Shown here one piece after another: positions 27,917 to 36,421 of a DNA stretch of 64,000 nucleotides. The number at the start of each line of letters is the position of its first letter. Position 1 is the first letter of the stretch. The notes below the pieces were generated by a model that made no database searches, was not told the origin of the DNA, and saw nothing but the letters and a program-made list of their open reading frames with translations. Made by a program: the position numbers and the translations under genes. Source of the DNA: Flavobacterium quisquiliarum (GTDB lineage Bacteria > Bacteroidota > Bacteroidia > Flavobacteriales > Flavobacteriaceae); the NCBI RefSeq assembly GCF_019308285.1, contig NZ_WWEM01000022.1, positions 1 through 64,000 on the forward strand, read 5' to 3'.

Positions 27917-28654
27917 TTATAAAATTCTAATTAAAGCGTTGATCAAATTAATGGCGTTATGCCCCAAAATAGAATAAATCAGATTCCCTGAAAAACATCT
28001 CAAAACACCTACGCTTAAAGACGAAATCAGTGTAAGATAAATGATCGTGACAAGGTCAAACTTTAAATGCAAATCCTGGTCTAAAACCATTCCGTGCCCT
28101 ACTCCAAATAAAACGGTTATAATAACAAACGACCAGCCAAATTCTATTCCGCGATACTTCCATTTTGGCGCAAAAGCTTTGTTTAAAAGCCATAACGAAA
28201 TACCTCTAAAAGCAATTTCTTCTGTTAAGCCCGGCATTGTCGCCTGAAAAAGAAAAGTTTCTAAATCGAATGTTTCGCCTTTTGGAAATAAGATCATTTT
28301 AAAAACGAAATCAAATAAAGTGAATCCCAGAAAAAACAGTAATCCAAACTTTAATTGTGTTTTTGAATTGGTTTTCGAGGTAAATCCGATTTTGATTCTT
28401 TCTTCTTTGGAAACGGAGAAAATGATCAACATTCCTAAAAATAAACTTAGTATTTTTCCTGACCAATTGAACTTTAAACCCAGAAAATCTAACGGCATTA
28501 ATACTTTTCCGTATTGCTGTAACAGCATATCAGCCAAAAAATAAAGAATAAAAAAAGCAACGTATTTAAGATTTGATTGCTCCGTTTTAAAATGTGCCAA
28601 TACTAAAAGAGGCGAAATGACTATGATCCAGATAAGCGGTGACAATGGTGACAT
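27917..28654 (-). CDS. CPBP family intramembrane metalloprotease
   Basis: An integral membrane protein of about 245 residues with seven or eight hydrophobic segments and the CPBP/CAAX-protease motifs. These are the glutamate pair and arginine in LTEEIAFRGISLWLL, a histidine in FGVGHGMVLD, and SILGHNAINL near the C terminus. Family members are Rce1-like glutamate proteases or bacteriocin self-immunity proteins. The frame is open to 28687, but a TACTTTTG promoter element sits at 28685-28692. That places the transcript start inside the extra stretch and favours the ATG at 28654 (MSPLSPLIWIIV). It is monocistronic; a palindromic repeat unit lies just downstream. No substrate can be inferred. Confidence 0.85.
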   Translation of the reverse strand: MSPLSPLIWIIVISPLLVLAHFKTEQSNLKYVAFFILYFLADMLLQQYGKVLMPLDFLGLKFNWSGKILSLFLGMLIIFSVSKEERIKIGFTSKTNSKTQLKFGLLFFLGFTLFDFVFKMILFPKGETFDLETFLFQATMPGLTEEIAFRGISLWLLNKAFAPKWKYRGIEFGWSFVIITVLFGVGHGMVLDQDLHLKFDLVTIIYLTLISSLSVGVLRCFSGNLIYSILGHNAINLINALIRIL

Positions 28655-28684
28655 ATTTTTGAATTTTAAGGTTTTAATTGGAAT

Positions 28685-28692
28685 CAAAAGTA
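28685..28692 (-). promoter_or_regulatory. Promoter -7 element TACTTTTG for the CPBP gene
   Basis: TAnnTTTG match on the minus strand, 30 bp before the preferred start codon at 28654. It helps to decide that start. No -33 TTTG is obvious. Confidence 0.45.
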
Positions 28693-28788
28693 TATCGAGA
28701 GTATATCAATTAAAATAATGATCGGTAGAATATAGCATCTGTTCTGTGAAAGTGTGATTTTATCCGATAAAAGTAGTTTTTTTGTAAT

Positions 28789-28865
28789 GCAAAGTTCTCA
28801 AAGGATTTTCGCAAAGAAAGCAAGGTTTAGTTGCTTCATTTTATTTTAAAGCTTTCAAAGATTCT
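28789..28865. repeat. CGCAAAG-type extragenic element, inverted copy of 25690-25770
   Basis: The run around CAAAGGATTTTCGCAAAGAA, then GCAAGGTTTAGTT and TTTATTTTAA, matches the reverse complement of the element beside the LytTR gene with few differences. The two copies flank 25776-28687. Confidence 0.75.
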
Positions 28866-28913
28866 CAACTTATGCATAAATATTTATAATTCTTGATCCT
28901 TCAAACTTGAAAC

Positions 28914-28942
28914 AAAAAAAGCCCTAAATCGAAATTTAGAGC
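28914..28942 (-). terminator. Rho-independent terminator of the DoxX gene
   Basis: On the minus strand GCTCTAAAT and ATTTAGGGC pair (one G-T) around TTCG, followed by seven T. It lies 30 bp after the stop at 28972. Confidence 0.85.
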
Positions 28943-28971
28943 TTTTGTTATTTTATAAAATGACTTTTAAA

Positions 28972-29358
28972 TTAGTCCCACTTATTATTTTTAGAGACTG
29001 CATATTTTCCTCCTCCGGTAAAAAACAGAGCAATAGCACCAAAAAAGTAAAGCATTAACAATTCTAAAGCATATCCTCCGTGTTCGCTGATCGAGAAAAT
29101 ATCCTGAGCGTGTGCCACAGCAATCGCTACAATACAGGTAACGGCAAGAAGAACCGCTGCTATTCTGGTACGGAAACCTAATAAAATAGCAATTGGTGCT
29201 AAAACTTCACCAATATAAACAGCATATCCAAATGCGCCCATATTGTCAACAAGGAAAGAAATTCCGTGAAGCACTTTTGAAATTCCGTGGAAAAGCATTA
29301 AACCTCCAACGCTGATTCTTATTAGTAATAATCCAAGGTCTGTGTTTTTTGAAATCAT
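28972..29358 (-). CDS. DoxX family membrane protein
   Basis: A 128-residue protein with four transmembrane helices and the DoxX signature: LLLIRISVGGLMLFHGISKVLHG, YIGEVLAPIAILLGFRTR and a C-terminal LLMLYFFGAIALFFTGGGKY. DoxX-like proteins are small quinone- or redox-linked membrane proteins whose biochemical role is poorly defined. It is monocistronic with its own terminator. A second, more distant DoxX-like gene lies at 32105-32539, so this neighbourhood carries two. The family call is firm; function is unknown. Confidence 0.85.
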   Translation of the reverse strand: MISKNTDLGLLLIRISVGGLMLFHGISKVLHGISFLVDNMGAFGYAVYIGEVLAPIAILLGFRTRIAAVLLAVTCIVAIAVAHAQDIFSISEHGGYALELLMLYFFGAIALFFTGGGKYAVSKNNKWD

Positions 29359-29690
29359 AACAATTTAGTTTTGGGTTTTAAAAAATGAAATACAAATTAG
29401 GCTTGTAATTCGGCTAAAATACAAAAATTGTTGTGATTCAAATAATACTATTTAAAATTATTCTAAATAATTGATTAAATGTAAAATATATTTAAACACA
29501 TAGAAACATAGATTTTTATATTTCGAAAAGAATAGAGAAAGAAACTAGTTTCTAACACATAGTTCACCCAGTTTGTCATTCCGAGGAGCGAGGAATGACA
29601 AGATTGAGAGTAGTAGTTTAAAGGTTAAATCTATGTTTCTATGTGTTTAAAATTATATCCAAAGATATTTTTCAATAAGTAGAAAACCTT
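29359..29690. repeat. Intergenic region with inverted repeat unit
   Basis: A 332-bp gap without a gene. AAACACATAGAAACATAGAT at 29494-29513 is mirrored by the arm ending at 29648. Inside lie GAAACTAGTTTC and a collapsed hairpin GTCATTCC..GGAATGAC (about 29575-29599) whose large loop is missing. The unit is inverted relative to that at 14951-15207. Confidence 0.82.
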
Positions 29691-30704
29691 TTAGAATTTA
29701 ATAGCAATTTTACCAATCGTCTTTCCAGATTCTAAAAGCTGATGTGCTTTCTTTAAATTTTCTGCTGTAAGTCCGTGATAGGTTTCTTTTAGAGTTGTTT
29801 TCAATATGCCATCGTCCAACAAATCAGCAACAATATTGAGAATATTATGCTGTTCTACCATGTCTTCTGTTTGATACATAGAGCGGGTGTACATCAATTC
29901 CCAGGAAAAAGAAACACTTTTACTTTTCAATTTATTCAAAACTAAAGGTTCAGCACTTCCTGTAATCGAAGCGATATGTCCCTGAGGTTTAATTAATTCG
30001 ACCATTGTATCCCAATAGGCATTGGTGTCTACAAAATCCAAGATAAAATCAACGTTTTCAAAACCTGCTTCTCTTACTGATTTCACTAAATCTTTATGAT
30101 TAACTACGAAATCGGCTCCCTGTTGTTTGCACCAATCAATAGTTTCAGGACGTGATGCGGTTGCAATAACAGTTAATCCTGCAATTTTCTTCGCCAACTG
30201 AATCGCAATCGAACCTACTCCACCCGCGCCTCCAATGATTAGAATTGATTTTCCTTTGTCTTTGTCAGCATTAACTCTGATTCGGTCAAACAGAATTTCC
30301 CAGGCCGTTAAAGCGGTTAACGGAATTACAGCTGATTCTTCAGCACTTAACGTTTTTGGCTTTCTACCGACAATTCTTTCATCAATAATCTGAAATTCGG
30401 CATTACTTCCTTGCTTGGTAATATCTCCGGCATAATAAACTAGATCTCCTACTTCAAATAAAGTTACTTTTTCGCCAACTGCCTGTACAATTCCGACAGC
30501 ATCCCAGCCGATAATTTTCGGAGTTTCCAAAACGGTATCTTTTGCCGAGCTCTGGCGAATTTTAAAATCGACTGGATTTACTGAAATGGCATCGATTTTT
30601 ACCAATAAATCGTGTGCTCCGGGTATTGGTTTCGTAGTTTCAAATTCAATAAAACTGTCTTTTTCTTCTATAGATAATGAGGTTTTAAATCCTATTGCTT
30701 TCAT
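29691..30704 (-). CDS. Zinc-binding alcohol dehydrogenase family (quinone reductase-like) oxidoreductase
   Basis: A 337-residue medium-chain dehydrogenase/reductase of the ZADH1/quinone-oxidoreductase branch. The GroES-like N-terminal half contains VKIDAISVNPVDFKIRQ and KIIGWDAVGIVQAVG. The Rossmann half has SILIIGGAGGVGSIAIQLAKK and a nicotinamide-cofactor pocket starting VIATASRPETIDWCKQQGAD. There is no cysteine set for structural zinc, so despite the common family name it is probably a zinc-free NADPH-dependent reductase of quinones or enals. It appears monocistronic, with a TATCTTTG promoter element 32 bp upstream. Substrate unknown. Confidence 0.88.
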   Translation of the reverse strand: MKAIGFKTSLSIEEKDSFIEFETTKPIPGAHDLLVKIDAISVNPVDFKIRQSSAKDTVLETPKIIGWDAVGIVQAVGEKVTLFEVGDLVYYAGDITKQGSNAEFQIIDERIVGRKPKTLSAEESAVIPLTALTAWEILFDRIRVNADKDKGKSILIIGGAGGVGSIAIQLAKKIAGLTVIATASRPETIDWCKQQGADFVVNHKDLVKSVREAGFENVDFILDFVDTNAYWDTMVELIKPQGHIASITGSAEPLVLNKLKSKSVSFSWELMYTRSMYQTEDMVEQHNILNIVADLLDDGILKTTLKETYHGLTAENLKKAHQLLESGKTIGKIAIKF

Positions 30705-30735
30705 TGTTTTAAATTTTTGGTTTAAAATATAGTAA

Positions 30736-30743
30736 CAAAGATA
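30736..30743 (-). promoter_or_regulatory. Promoter -7 element TATCTTTG for the reductase gene
   Basis: TAnnTTTG match on the minus strand, 32 bp upstream of the start codon at 30704. The -33 region is not recognisable. Confidence 0.45.
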
Positions 30744-30820
30744 GTCGCTGTTTGAATGTTAATGTTGGTATAAGTTGGGGCAAAATTTGTATATTTTTTT
30801 CAAAGGGCTAAAGTTTTTTT

Positions 30821-31108
30821 CTCCCGCAGATTTAGCGGATTAAGCAGATATCCCCAATTCAAATCTGCAATATCTGCCGAATCTGCGGGAGAAATATATT
30901 TTTTTCAAAGAGACTAAGATTTTTTCTTTCACGCAGATTCTGCAGATTTAAGCAGATAAACATAGATTTTTTTTTAATCTGCTCAAATCCTTATAAATCT
31001 ACGTGAAAATATATTGACTATTTATATAGAATTCTTTTTCTCGCAGATTTAGCGGATTATGCAGATGTTTCCAGAATTAATCTGCTAAATCTGCAGAATC
31101 TGCGGGAG
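30821..31108. repeat. Three consecutive GCAGATT palindromic elements
   Basis: Three imperfect hairpins of one family lie in a row: 30821-30891 (ends CTCCCGCAGATT and AATCTGCGGGAG), 30930-31005 (ends CACGCAGATT and AATCTACGTG) and 31040-31108 (ends CTCGCAGATT and AATCTGCGGGAG). They sit in a 676-bp gene-free gap, spaced about 110 bp apart. Similar elements are at 11701-11756 and 44327-44388. Confidence 0.85.
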
Positions 31109-31144
31109 AATATATTTTTTTCACATAGTCTCCCGCACAGTTTT

Positions 31145-31342
31145 GTCATACTGACGAAGGAAGGATCTCCGCAAGAAACTCTACAAAGATTGGCGATTCA
31201 CTATACGGAGCTACTTACGAAGATCCTTCCTTCGTCAGGATGACAAGATTGAGAAGTAAGTATCGCATACGTGAAAGCTATGTTTATTTATGCAAGTAAA
31301 ACGCCTTTATCCACAAACAATAACTATGTTTCTATGTGTTTA
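31145..31342. repeat. GTCAT hairpin plus terminal ATAGAAACATAG arm
   Basis: The hairpin 31145-31244 has arms starting GTCATACTGACGAAGGAAGG and ending in the near complement up to ATGAC. Its loop contains GAAACTCTACAAAGATTGG. The reverse complement of AAACACATAGAAACATAG follows at 31325-31342, the right end of a larger unit whose left arm is missing. Confidence 0.82.
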
Positions 31343-31352
31343 AATAAAACTT

Positions 31353-31360
31353 TAAATTTG
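31353..31360 (+). promoter_or_regulatory. Promoter -7 element TAAATTTG for the GNAT gene
   Basis: Exact TAnnTTTG match 21 bp before the ATG at 31381, directly abutting the repeat unit. The predicted leader is very short. Confidence 0.5.
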
Positions 31361-31380
31361 TTACATCTAAATTTCTTAAA

Positions 31381-31944
31381 ATGAATATCAGAAAAGCCAA
31401 CAAATCCGATTCTAAATATATTGCACCTATATTATTATTAGCAATGGAAGATATTGTCTATAAATTTTTAACTAAGAAAGATTACGCTTCCGCGAAAGAC
31501 TTTCTGGAATATTTTATAGAAAGAGAAAGCAATCAGTATTCTTATCAAAATTGTTTTGTGGCTGAGGAAAATGGAGAAATCATTGGCGCAGTCAATATTT
31601 ACAATGGTTCTGATATAGAAACTTTACGTAATCCAATTATAGAATACGTCAGAGCACATTATAACCCGGAATTTGATCCGGAGTTTGAAACACGTGCCGG
31701 TGAATTTTATATCGATTCTTTGGGGGTAAACCCAAATCATCAGGGAAAAGGAATTGGCTCTAAACTACTTCAGTTTTTGATTAACGAATATGTACATCAA
31801 AACAAACAGACTTTAGGTCTATTAGTTGAAGAAGATAATCCGCTCGCAAAAAATCTTTATTTAAAACTCGGATTTAAGAACGTGGGCGAAAAAACTTTGG
31901 TGGAAAAAAAACTCGAACATCTTCAAATAAGTCCTGAATTATAA
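31381..31944 (+). CDS. GNAT family N-acetyltransferase
   Basis: A 187-residue acetyl-CoA-dependent acyltransferase. The N-terminal start MNIRKANKSDSKYIAPIL is typical of the family. The acetyl-CoA-binding motif A is FYIDSLGVNPNHQGKGIGSK (Q/RxxGxG/A form QGKGIG), followed by LLVEEDNPLAKNLYLKLGFK. The insert between strands 2 and 4 is longer than in the smallest members. It is monocistronic. The acceptor (small molecule, antibiotic or protein) is not predictable. Confidence 0.88.
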   Translation: MNIRKANKSDSKYIAPILLLAMEDIVYKFLTKKDYASAKDFLEYFIERESNQYSYQNCFVAEENGEIIGAVNIYNGSDIETLRNPIIEYVRAHYNPEFDPEFETRAGEFYIDSLGVNPNHQGKGIGSKLLQFLINEYVHQNKQTLGLLVEEDNPLAKNLYLKLGFKNVGEKTLVEKKLEHLQISPEL

Positions 31945-32104
31945 ATTACCCTCTTTAAAGTTTTCAATTGCTTTTTATGCATTTTATCGGCTATTTTAAA
32001 CAATTTGGCGATCATTATGTCGTTATTACAAATAACCGAACGATTTTCTTTTATTTATTTTAAAAGAATTCGTTAATGATACTGAAATAAAATTATCCAT
32101 TAAA

Positions 32105-32539
32105 ATGAAAAACATAACCATACTGGAAGCAGGTTTAATCTTAAGAATAGTTTTAGCAATCACAATGCTTTCAGCAGTAGCTGATCGATTTGGAATTTGG
32201 GGAGCGCCGGGCTCAAATGGAGTCGCTTGGGGAAATTGGGAAAACTTCGTAATGTATACTCAAACCCTAAATCCTTATGCAGACAAATCAATTGCCGAGA
32301 TTCTGGGTGCAATGGCAACTTTCTTAGAAGTTATACTCAGTCTGCTATTATTGTTTGGATTTAAAACTAGAATCGCAGCTTTAGGAACTGCTTTTTTATT
32401 GTTCTTTTTCGGATTTGCAATGGCGGTTTCAGTTTCTGTAAAAGCGCCTTTTGATTATTCGGTCTGGACAAGCGTTGCAGCCGCACTTTTGCTTGCTAAT
32501 ATTGGTAAAACGGCTTTTGCTGTTGATAATAGGATATAA
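32105..32539 (+). CDS. DoxX-like four-helix membrane protein
   Basis: A 144-residue integral membrane protein with four hydrophobic helices. Its core, EILGAMATFLEVILSLLLLF followed by GFKTRIAALGTAFLLFF, resembles the DoxX helix 2-3 region. It differs from the shorter DoxX protein at 28972 by a 35-residue insert with ADRFGIWGAPGSNGVAWGNW between helices 1 and 2. No partner gene is adjacent; it converges on the DUF4374-like lipoprotein gene. The DoxX relationship is moderately certain and the function unknown. Confidence 0.7.
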   Translation: MKNITILEAGLILRIVLAITMLSAVADRFGIWGAPGSNGVAWGNWENFVMYTQTLNPYADKSIAEILGAMATFLEVILSLLLLFGFKTRIAALGTAFLLFFFGFAMAVSVSVKAPFDYSVWTSVAAALLLANIGKTAFAVDNRI

Positions 32540-32541
32540 AA

Positions 32542-32596
32542 GTTAAGGGTTAAGAGTTAAACGTTGATGATCAACTTCTAACTCTTAACCCTTAAC
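32542..32596. terminator. Bidirectional hairpin between convergent genes
   Basis: Perfect 18-bp arms GTTAAGGGTTAAGAGTTA (32542-32559) and TAACTCTTAACCCTTAAC (32579-32596) with an inner GTTGATGATCAAC. Extra TTAACCC copies follow to about 32620. The position between converging genes suits termination, although no strong T run follows. Confidence 0.6.
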
Positions 32597-32633
32597 CCTT
32601 AACAAATAACCCTTAACTACTAACTACTAAAAA

Positions 32634-33899
32634 TTAGTCTTTGATAATATCAAATCCTTGAATTCTTCCGCTTTCTTTTAAACGGAAAGTTTCTTTAATT
32701 TCTTTTGTAACAGGATTGTATTGATTAACTCCTGAAAAACCATCTGAAGTACTGTTGGATAAGAAATAGATATCTCCGTTGTGGTAGAATGGATTTTGAG
32801 TTGTGTAGAAATTATCTGGTGGAATGTTCAAACGAGTTGCTTTTTTAGTCGTTACATCAATTTCATTCCAGAACCAAACATCGTCTCTGTATCTAACTCC
32901 GTGCTGTCCACCTCCATAGTAAGAAACTGCTCTTGATGGAATTGTAGTATAGATTTTATTGTTATAAGCAAAAAGTCTGTTGAATTCAGCTGGGAATTGG
33001 TAAGACTTCATGTCAAGTGCAAATGTAGTGTCAAAATTAACTTCTCCTTTTTTGATTCTAAGGATTTTTGACGAATAATCACTTGGCTGTGTTTTCATAT
33101 CACCAACAGAAGCAAAATATAAATCTCCTGTAACTTCGTCTAAACTCCATAAAACGTGGTCAATAAATACACCTAAATTAGTTGTAGTACCCATTTTAGT
33201 TACGTTTTCGATTTTGTTTGTAGTCAAGTCATAAACTGCAATAGCTACTTCTTTTACTACAGGAGTTACCTGCCAGTTTCCTGCTGCTTTATCTCCTAAT
33301 AATAAATCTAGATATAATTTATTTTCTCTTTTTGCAATGATTAATTGCCCGATAGATTCTAAAGGCTGTCCTTCTGAAAGTGAAGAAAAATCAATTTCCC
33401 CAGTTCTTTCCATAGTAGTTGGATTGAATTTCTGTAATTTTAATCCACCTCTTACTTTATCCCAATAGTAACCTTCTGTTGCACTTGCTACTAAATAGTT
33501 TGTTTCGTAAGCATTAGAAAGAGATGCTAAAAATCCTTGATCTACCACTTTTCCAGTTGCATCAAGTCCCATTTTATTGATTCCTTGTTTTGCATTAGAA
33601 ACGTCATTTACTTTAAAAAGACTTTTTCCAAATACTCTTCCACCTAAAGAAGAAGTTACCTGTAAAAACGGTAATCCAGAAAGGTTGATTTCTCTTGATT
33701 TATTGTCTTTTAAGGCATAAACACCACCGCTCCAGTTAGCAGCACCGTTGTATATAATCCAAGTTTCATTTTTTGGCAAAGTATCGTCTGAGTTTCCGTT
33801 GTCCGGAGTATTATTATCATCATTGCTGCTGCAAGAAAATAAAAGCATACAAGCAGCTATCCCTGCCAGTACTGAACGAAGTGAGTTGCTTCTTTTCAT
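32634..33899 (-). CDS. DUF4374-like beta-propeller lipoprotein
   Basis: A 421-residue lipoprotein with signal and lipobox (GIAACMLLFSC, Cys about residue 23) and an Asp/Asn-rich linker. The body reads like a seven-bladed propeller (for example ANWSGGVYALKDNKSREINL, VTGDLYFASVGD, NGDIYFLSNS). It resembles the DUF4374 family. From memory, the Bacteroides xenosiderophore-binding surface lipoprotein XusB belongs to that family; I cannot verify this here. It lies 25 bp downstream of a TonB-dependent receptor gene in the same operon, the arrangement expected of a receptor plus surface-capture lipoprotein. The ligand (siderophore, haem or other) is inference. Confidence 0.6.
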   Translation of the reverse strand: MKRSNSLRSVLAGIAACMLLFSCSSNDDNNTPDNGNSDDTLPKNETWIIYNGAANWSGGVYALKDNKSREINLSGLPFLQVTSSLGGRVFGKSLFKVNDVSNAKQGINKMGLDATGKVVDQGFLASLSNAYETNYLVASATEGYYWDKVRGGLKLQKFNPTTMERTGEIDFSSLSEGQPLESIGQLIIAKRENKLYLDLLLGDKAAGNWQVTPVVKEVAIAVYDLTTNKIENVTKMGTTTNLGVFIDHVLWSLDEVTGDLYFASVGDMKTQPSDYSSKILRIKKGEVNFDTTFALDMKSYQFPAEFNRLFAYNNKIYTTIPSRAVSYYGGGQHGVRYRDDVWFWNEIDVTTKKATRLNIPPDNFYTTQNPFYHNGDIYFLSNSTSDGFSGVNQYNPVTKEIKETFRLKESGRIQGFDIIKD

Positions 33900-33924
33900 A
33901 GTTGATCTGATTTATTGGTTTTAT

Positions 33925-36306
33925 TTAAAAAAAATTATAAACTAGTTTAAGATGGAATGATCTTCCAGGTCGCTGCACGTTAAAATTGTCGTACAATCGG
34001 ACATCTCCAATGTTTCGGCACTCGCCTGAAACCGTTGTTTTTTTATCTGCAAAATGATAATAAACTCCCACATCATTAGAAAACTGTCCGATTCTGCCGT
34101 CTCTCGGAATAATTAATGAGGTTTGGAAATCTTTTACGGAACCAAATAAAGGCGGTTCCTGATTTTTTGGAATTTCAACTAAGAAAAATCTATGTGTATA
34201 ATTAGCATTCCAAGTAAAATTTAAGCTGTCTCCTTTTTCGAATAAGTTTCCGAAGAAAGTATTCGCCCAAAAGTTTCCAAACAAAAACGGAATATTCGGC
34301 ACTCTAGAATCATTTAAGTATTTAAAAGCAGCTTCTTTAATTCCAACTCTTCGAATGTCTTGATAGGTTACATTAAATCCTGTATTCAGCCATTTTGCTG
34401 GAGCATAATTGGTTTCAAATTCAAAACCTTTTATTTCTGAATTCTCATAATTAATGTATCGGTTGAACGGAATATCCAATTCTAGAAAAATAATATCCTG
34501 AACTTTTCTATAGAATAAATTGGCAGAAAAGGTTAAGCTGCTGTTTTCTTTTATAATAGAATACTGACCATTTAAATTCAGATTATGGCTTTTTTCAGGA
34601 TTAAGATCTAGATTTTCTTTTACTAATCTCGCATCTCCAAAAATTTCATATTCATCTGGAAGGCGCGTTGCATATTCATAAGAAAACTTCAATAAATAAT
34701 TGTTCTCTTCCCATTTTAGTCCTCCTAAATAGCCAAACTGACTGTCATCTTTTGAAGATTTCCATGCAAAACCGTAATTATCAGTTGTGTATCCATCTGT
34801 ATAATAATGATAATATTTGGTTGCTACAATGCTTTCTAATTTCTTATCAAGCCATAATGAACGCCAGGCGAATGCCATATTATCTTTTCGATAAGTTGCC
34901 GGAACGGTCAAAACATCAACTCCGTCAATCACAGAAACTGCTCCAAGAGGATCGCTTCCTTTTCTGCGTTGCGCATAATACAATTGACTGAATTCTAAAA
35001 AATTACGATCAGAAAGTTCATATTCCAAGTTCAATCTCGAAGAAACAAAATTGTATTTCATTCGCTGATTGTTTCCTGTTCTAATCTCTCCCTGTTGCAT
35101 GTTCTCAGCAATAACTTCTCCTAACCAATTGTAACGAACTGTAGTAGTATCAATAAATTTGGTATTAAAATGACTGTAATTCGTCAGGAAATTTACTTTA
35201 AGCTTATCATCAAAGAATTTCTTGCGGTAATTGATCATTCCCGTGTAATTCTGCTCCTTAGAAAATGCCTGTCCATAAACACTTACCATACCGGCATCAT
35301 TTTGAATCTGCTTATAAAAATCAGAATAAATTAAAGTCAGACGAAGATCATCTGCCCATGTTTTTTCTTTTAATCCCACAAATGCTTCTCCATAATTGGA
35401 TCTGGTCATATCGTGAAAACGTTTTACATTTCTGTACTCTTCATTGGTAGCATTTTGAATTGGGACATTTACTTTATAATTATTATCAGAATAATTAAAA
35501 GAACCATTAAAACCTCCGTAGAAATTGTTTTTATTTTGAAGATATAAATTGGCTGTCGCACGATGTGTATTGAAAGAAGCAATTTCATACGATACTTCAG
35601 CAAAATCTTTAGTGGAAGTTCTGGTAACAAGATTTACACCGCCTCCCAATGCATCTGAAGCCAGATAAACTGGCATAACGCCTTTGTAAATTTCAACACG
35701 ATCCAGCATGTTTACGGGAATAGTTCCAAGGCTGAAACCGTGTCCAAACAACTCAATTGGAATTCCGTCTTTAAAAATACGAACCGCTTTTCCCTGAAGT
35801 CCGCCCAGATTGACCTGTACTTGAGAGCCTATATTTCCGTTAGTTCTGATTTTTACTCCCGAAGCTCGGTTTAAAAAATCGCCAACATCGCCCGCTTTAT
35901 CATATTGTTTTTTAAAATCAATAACCTGAACCGAAAAAGGAGATTCTTCGATCTGTTTTTTTACACTTTTATTCTGTATAGTAACTTCTTTTAAATTGGC
36001 CGAATCACTATTAGGAGAATCTAATTGAAATTTAAAATGATTGTCCTGACCACAAACAACAGAAACGGTTTTTCTAGATTTTATAATATCGTTTTTCACA
36101 ATTTCAATAGTGTAATTTCCATCGTTAAGCGAAAACTCCAGAATTCCTGAACTATTGCTGATTCCCATTGATTTATTGTTAACCAAAACGGTTAAACCTG
36201 AAGCAGGATTTCCAAGATTATCTTCAATATGAATATATACTGGACAGGCATTTGCACCGAACAAGCCAACCAGAAACATAAACATAAGGTGTAATTTAAA
36301 TGTCAA
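33925..36306 (-). CDS. TonB-dependent receptor (metal/siderophore type)
   Basis: A 793-residue outer-membrane receptor. The signal peptide ends VGLFGANACP. A carboxypeptidase-regulatory-like domain lies at about 24-90 (IEDNLGNPASGLTVLVNN). A plug domain of 22-strand receptors lies at about 115-220 (SPFSVQVIDFKKQYDK, DFLNRASGVKIRTNGNIGSQ, RIFKDGIPIE, RVEIYKGVMPVYLASDALGG). The barrel ends LKLVYNFF. It belongs to the FecA/FepA-like side, not SusC. It heads an operon with the DUF4374-like lipoprotein and is divergent from an AraC regulator, which is the probable control of the pair. Iron- or haem-type uptake is suggested by this context but not proven. Confidence 0.88.
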   Translation of the reverse strand: MTFKLHLMFMFLVGLFGANACPVYIHIEDNLGNPASGLTVLVNNKSMGISNSSGILEFSLNDGNYTIEIVKNDIIKSRKTVSVVCGQDNHFKFQLDSPNSDSANLKEVTIQNKSVKKQIEESPFSVQVIDFKKQYDKAGDVGDFLNRASGVKIRTNGNIGSQVQVNLGGLQGKAVRIFKDGIPIELFGHGFSLGTIPVNMLDRVEIYKGVMPVYLASDALGGGVNLVTRTSTKDFAEVSYEIASFNTHRATANLYLQNKNNFYGGFNGSFNYSDNNYKVNVPIQNATNEEYRNVKRFHDMTRSNYGEAFVGLKEKTWADDLRLTLIYSDFYKQIQNDAGMVSVYGQAFSKEQNYTGMINYRKKFFDDKLKVNFLTNYSHFNTKFIDTTTVRYNWLGEVIAENMQQGEIRTGNNQRMKYNFVSSRLNLEYELSDRNFLEFSQLYYAQRRKGSDPLGAVSVIDGVDVLTVPATYRKDNMAFAWRSLWLDKKLESIVATKYYHYYTDGYTTDNYGFAWKSSKDDSQFGYLGGLKWEENNYLLKFSYEYATRLPDEYEIFGDARLVKENLDLNPEKSHNLNLNGQYSIIKENSSLTFSANLFYRKVQDIIFLELDIPFNRYINYENSEIKGFEFETNYAPAKWLNTGFNVTYQDIRRVGIKEAAFKYLNDSRVPNIPFLFGNFWANTFFGNLFEKGDSLNFTWNANYTHRFFLVEIPKNQEPPLFGSVKDFQTSLIIPRDGRIGQFSNDVGVYYHFADKKTTVSGECRNIGDVRLYDNFNVQRPGRSFHLKLVYNFF

Positions 36307-36335
36307 AGCTGTTTTTATTTAAACTTATTATAAAT

Positions 36336-36356
36336 TATATTTGCAGTGCAAAAGTA
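36336..36356. promoter_or_regulatory. Back-to-back promoter elements of receptor operon and araC-type gene
   Basis: Plus strand TATATTTG at 36336-36343 points to the AraC gene (78 bp leader region). Minus strand TACTTTTG at 36349-36356 points to the TonB receptor gene at 36306. Both match TAnnTTTG and are only 5 bp apart, so polymerase binding in one direction should interfere with the other. Confidence 0.5.
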
Positions 36357-36421
36357 TTTGATTACCAATCGATGCATTTATGAAAGTGGAAGTTTTAATT
36401 ATGAATTTAGAAGTATAAAGG

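Noticed and set aside
30821..31244. Possible CRISPR array
   Set aside because: The repeats are palindromic, 70-100 bp long, unequal and without regular unique spacers, and no cas gene is near. They are extragenic hairpin elements.
34668..34991. Plus-strand 107-codon frame inside the TonB receptor gene
   Set aside because: Shadow of a well supported receptor gene on the other strand; no signal peptide, motif or ribosome-site support.
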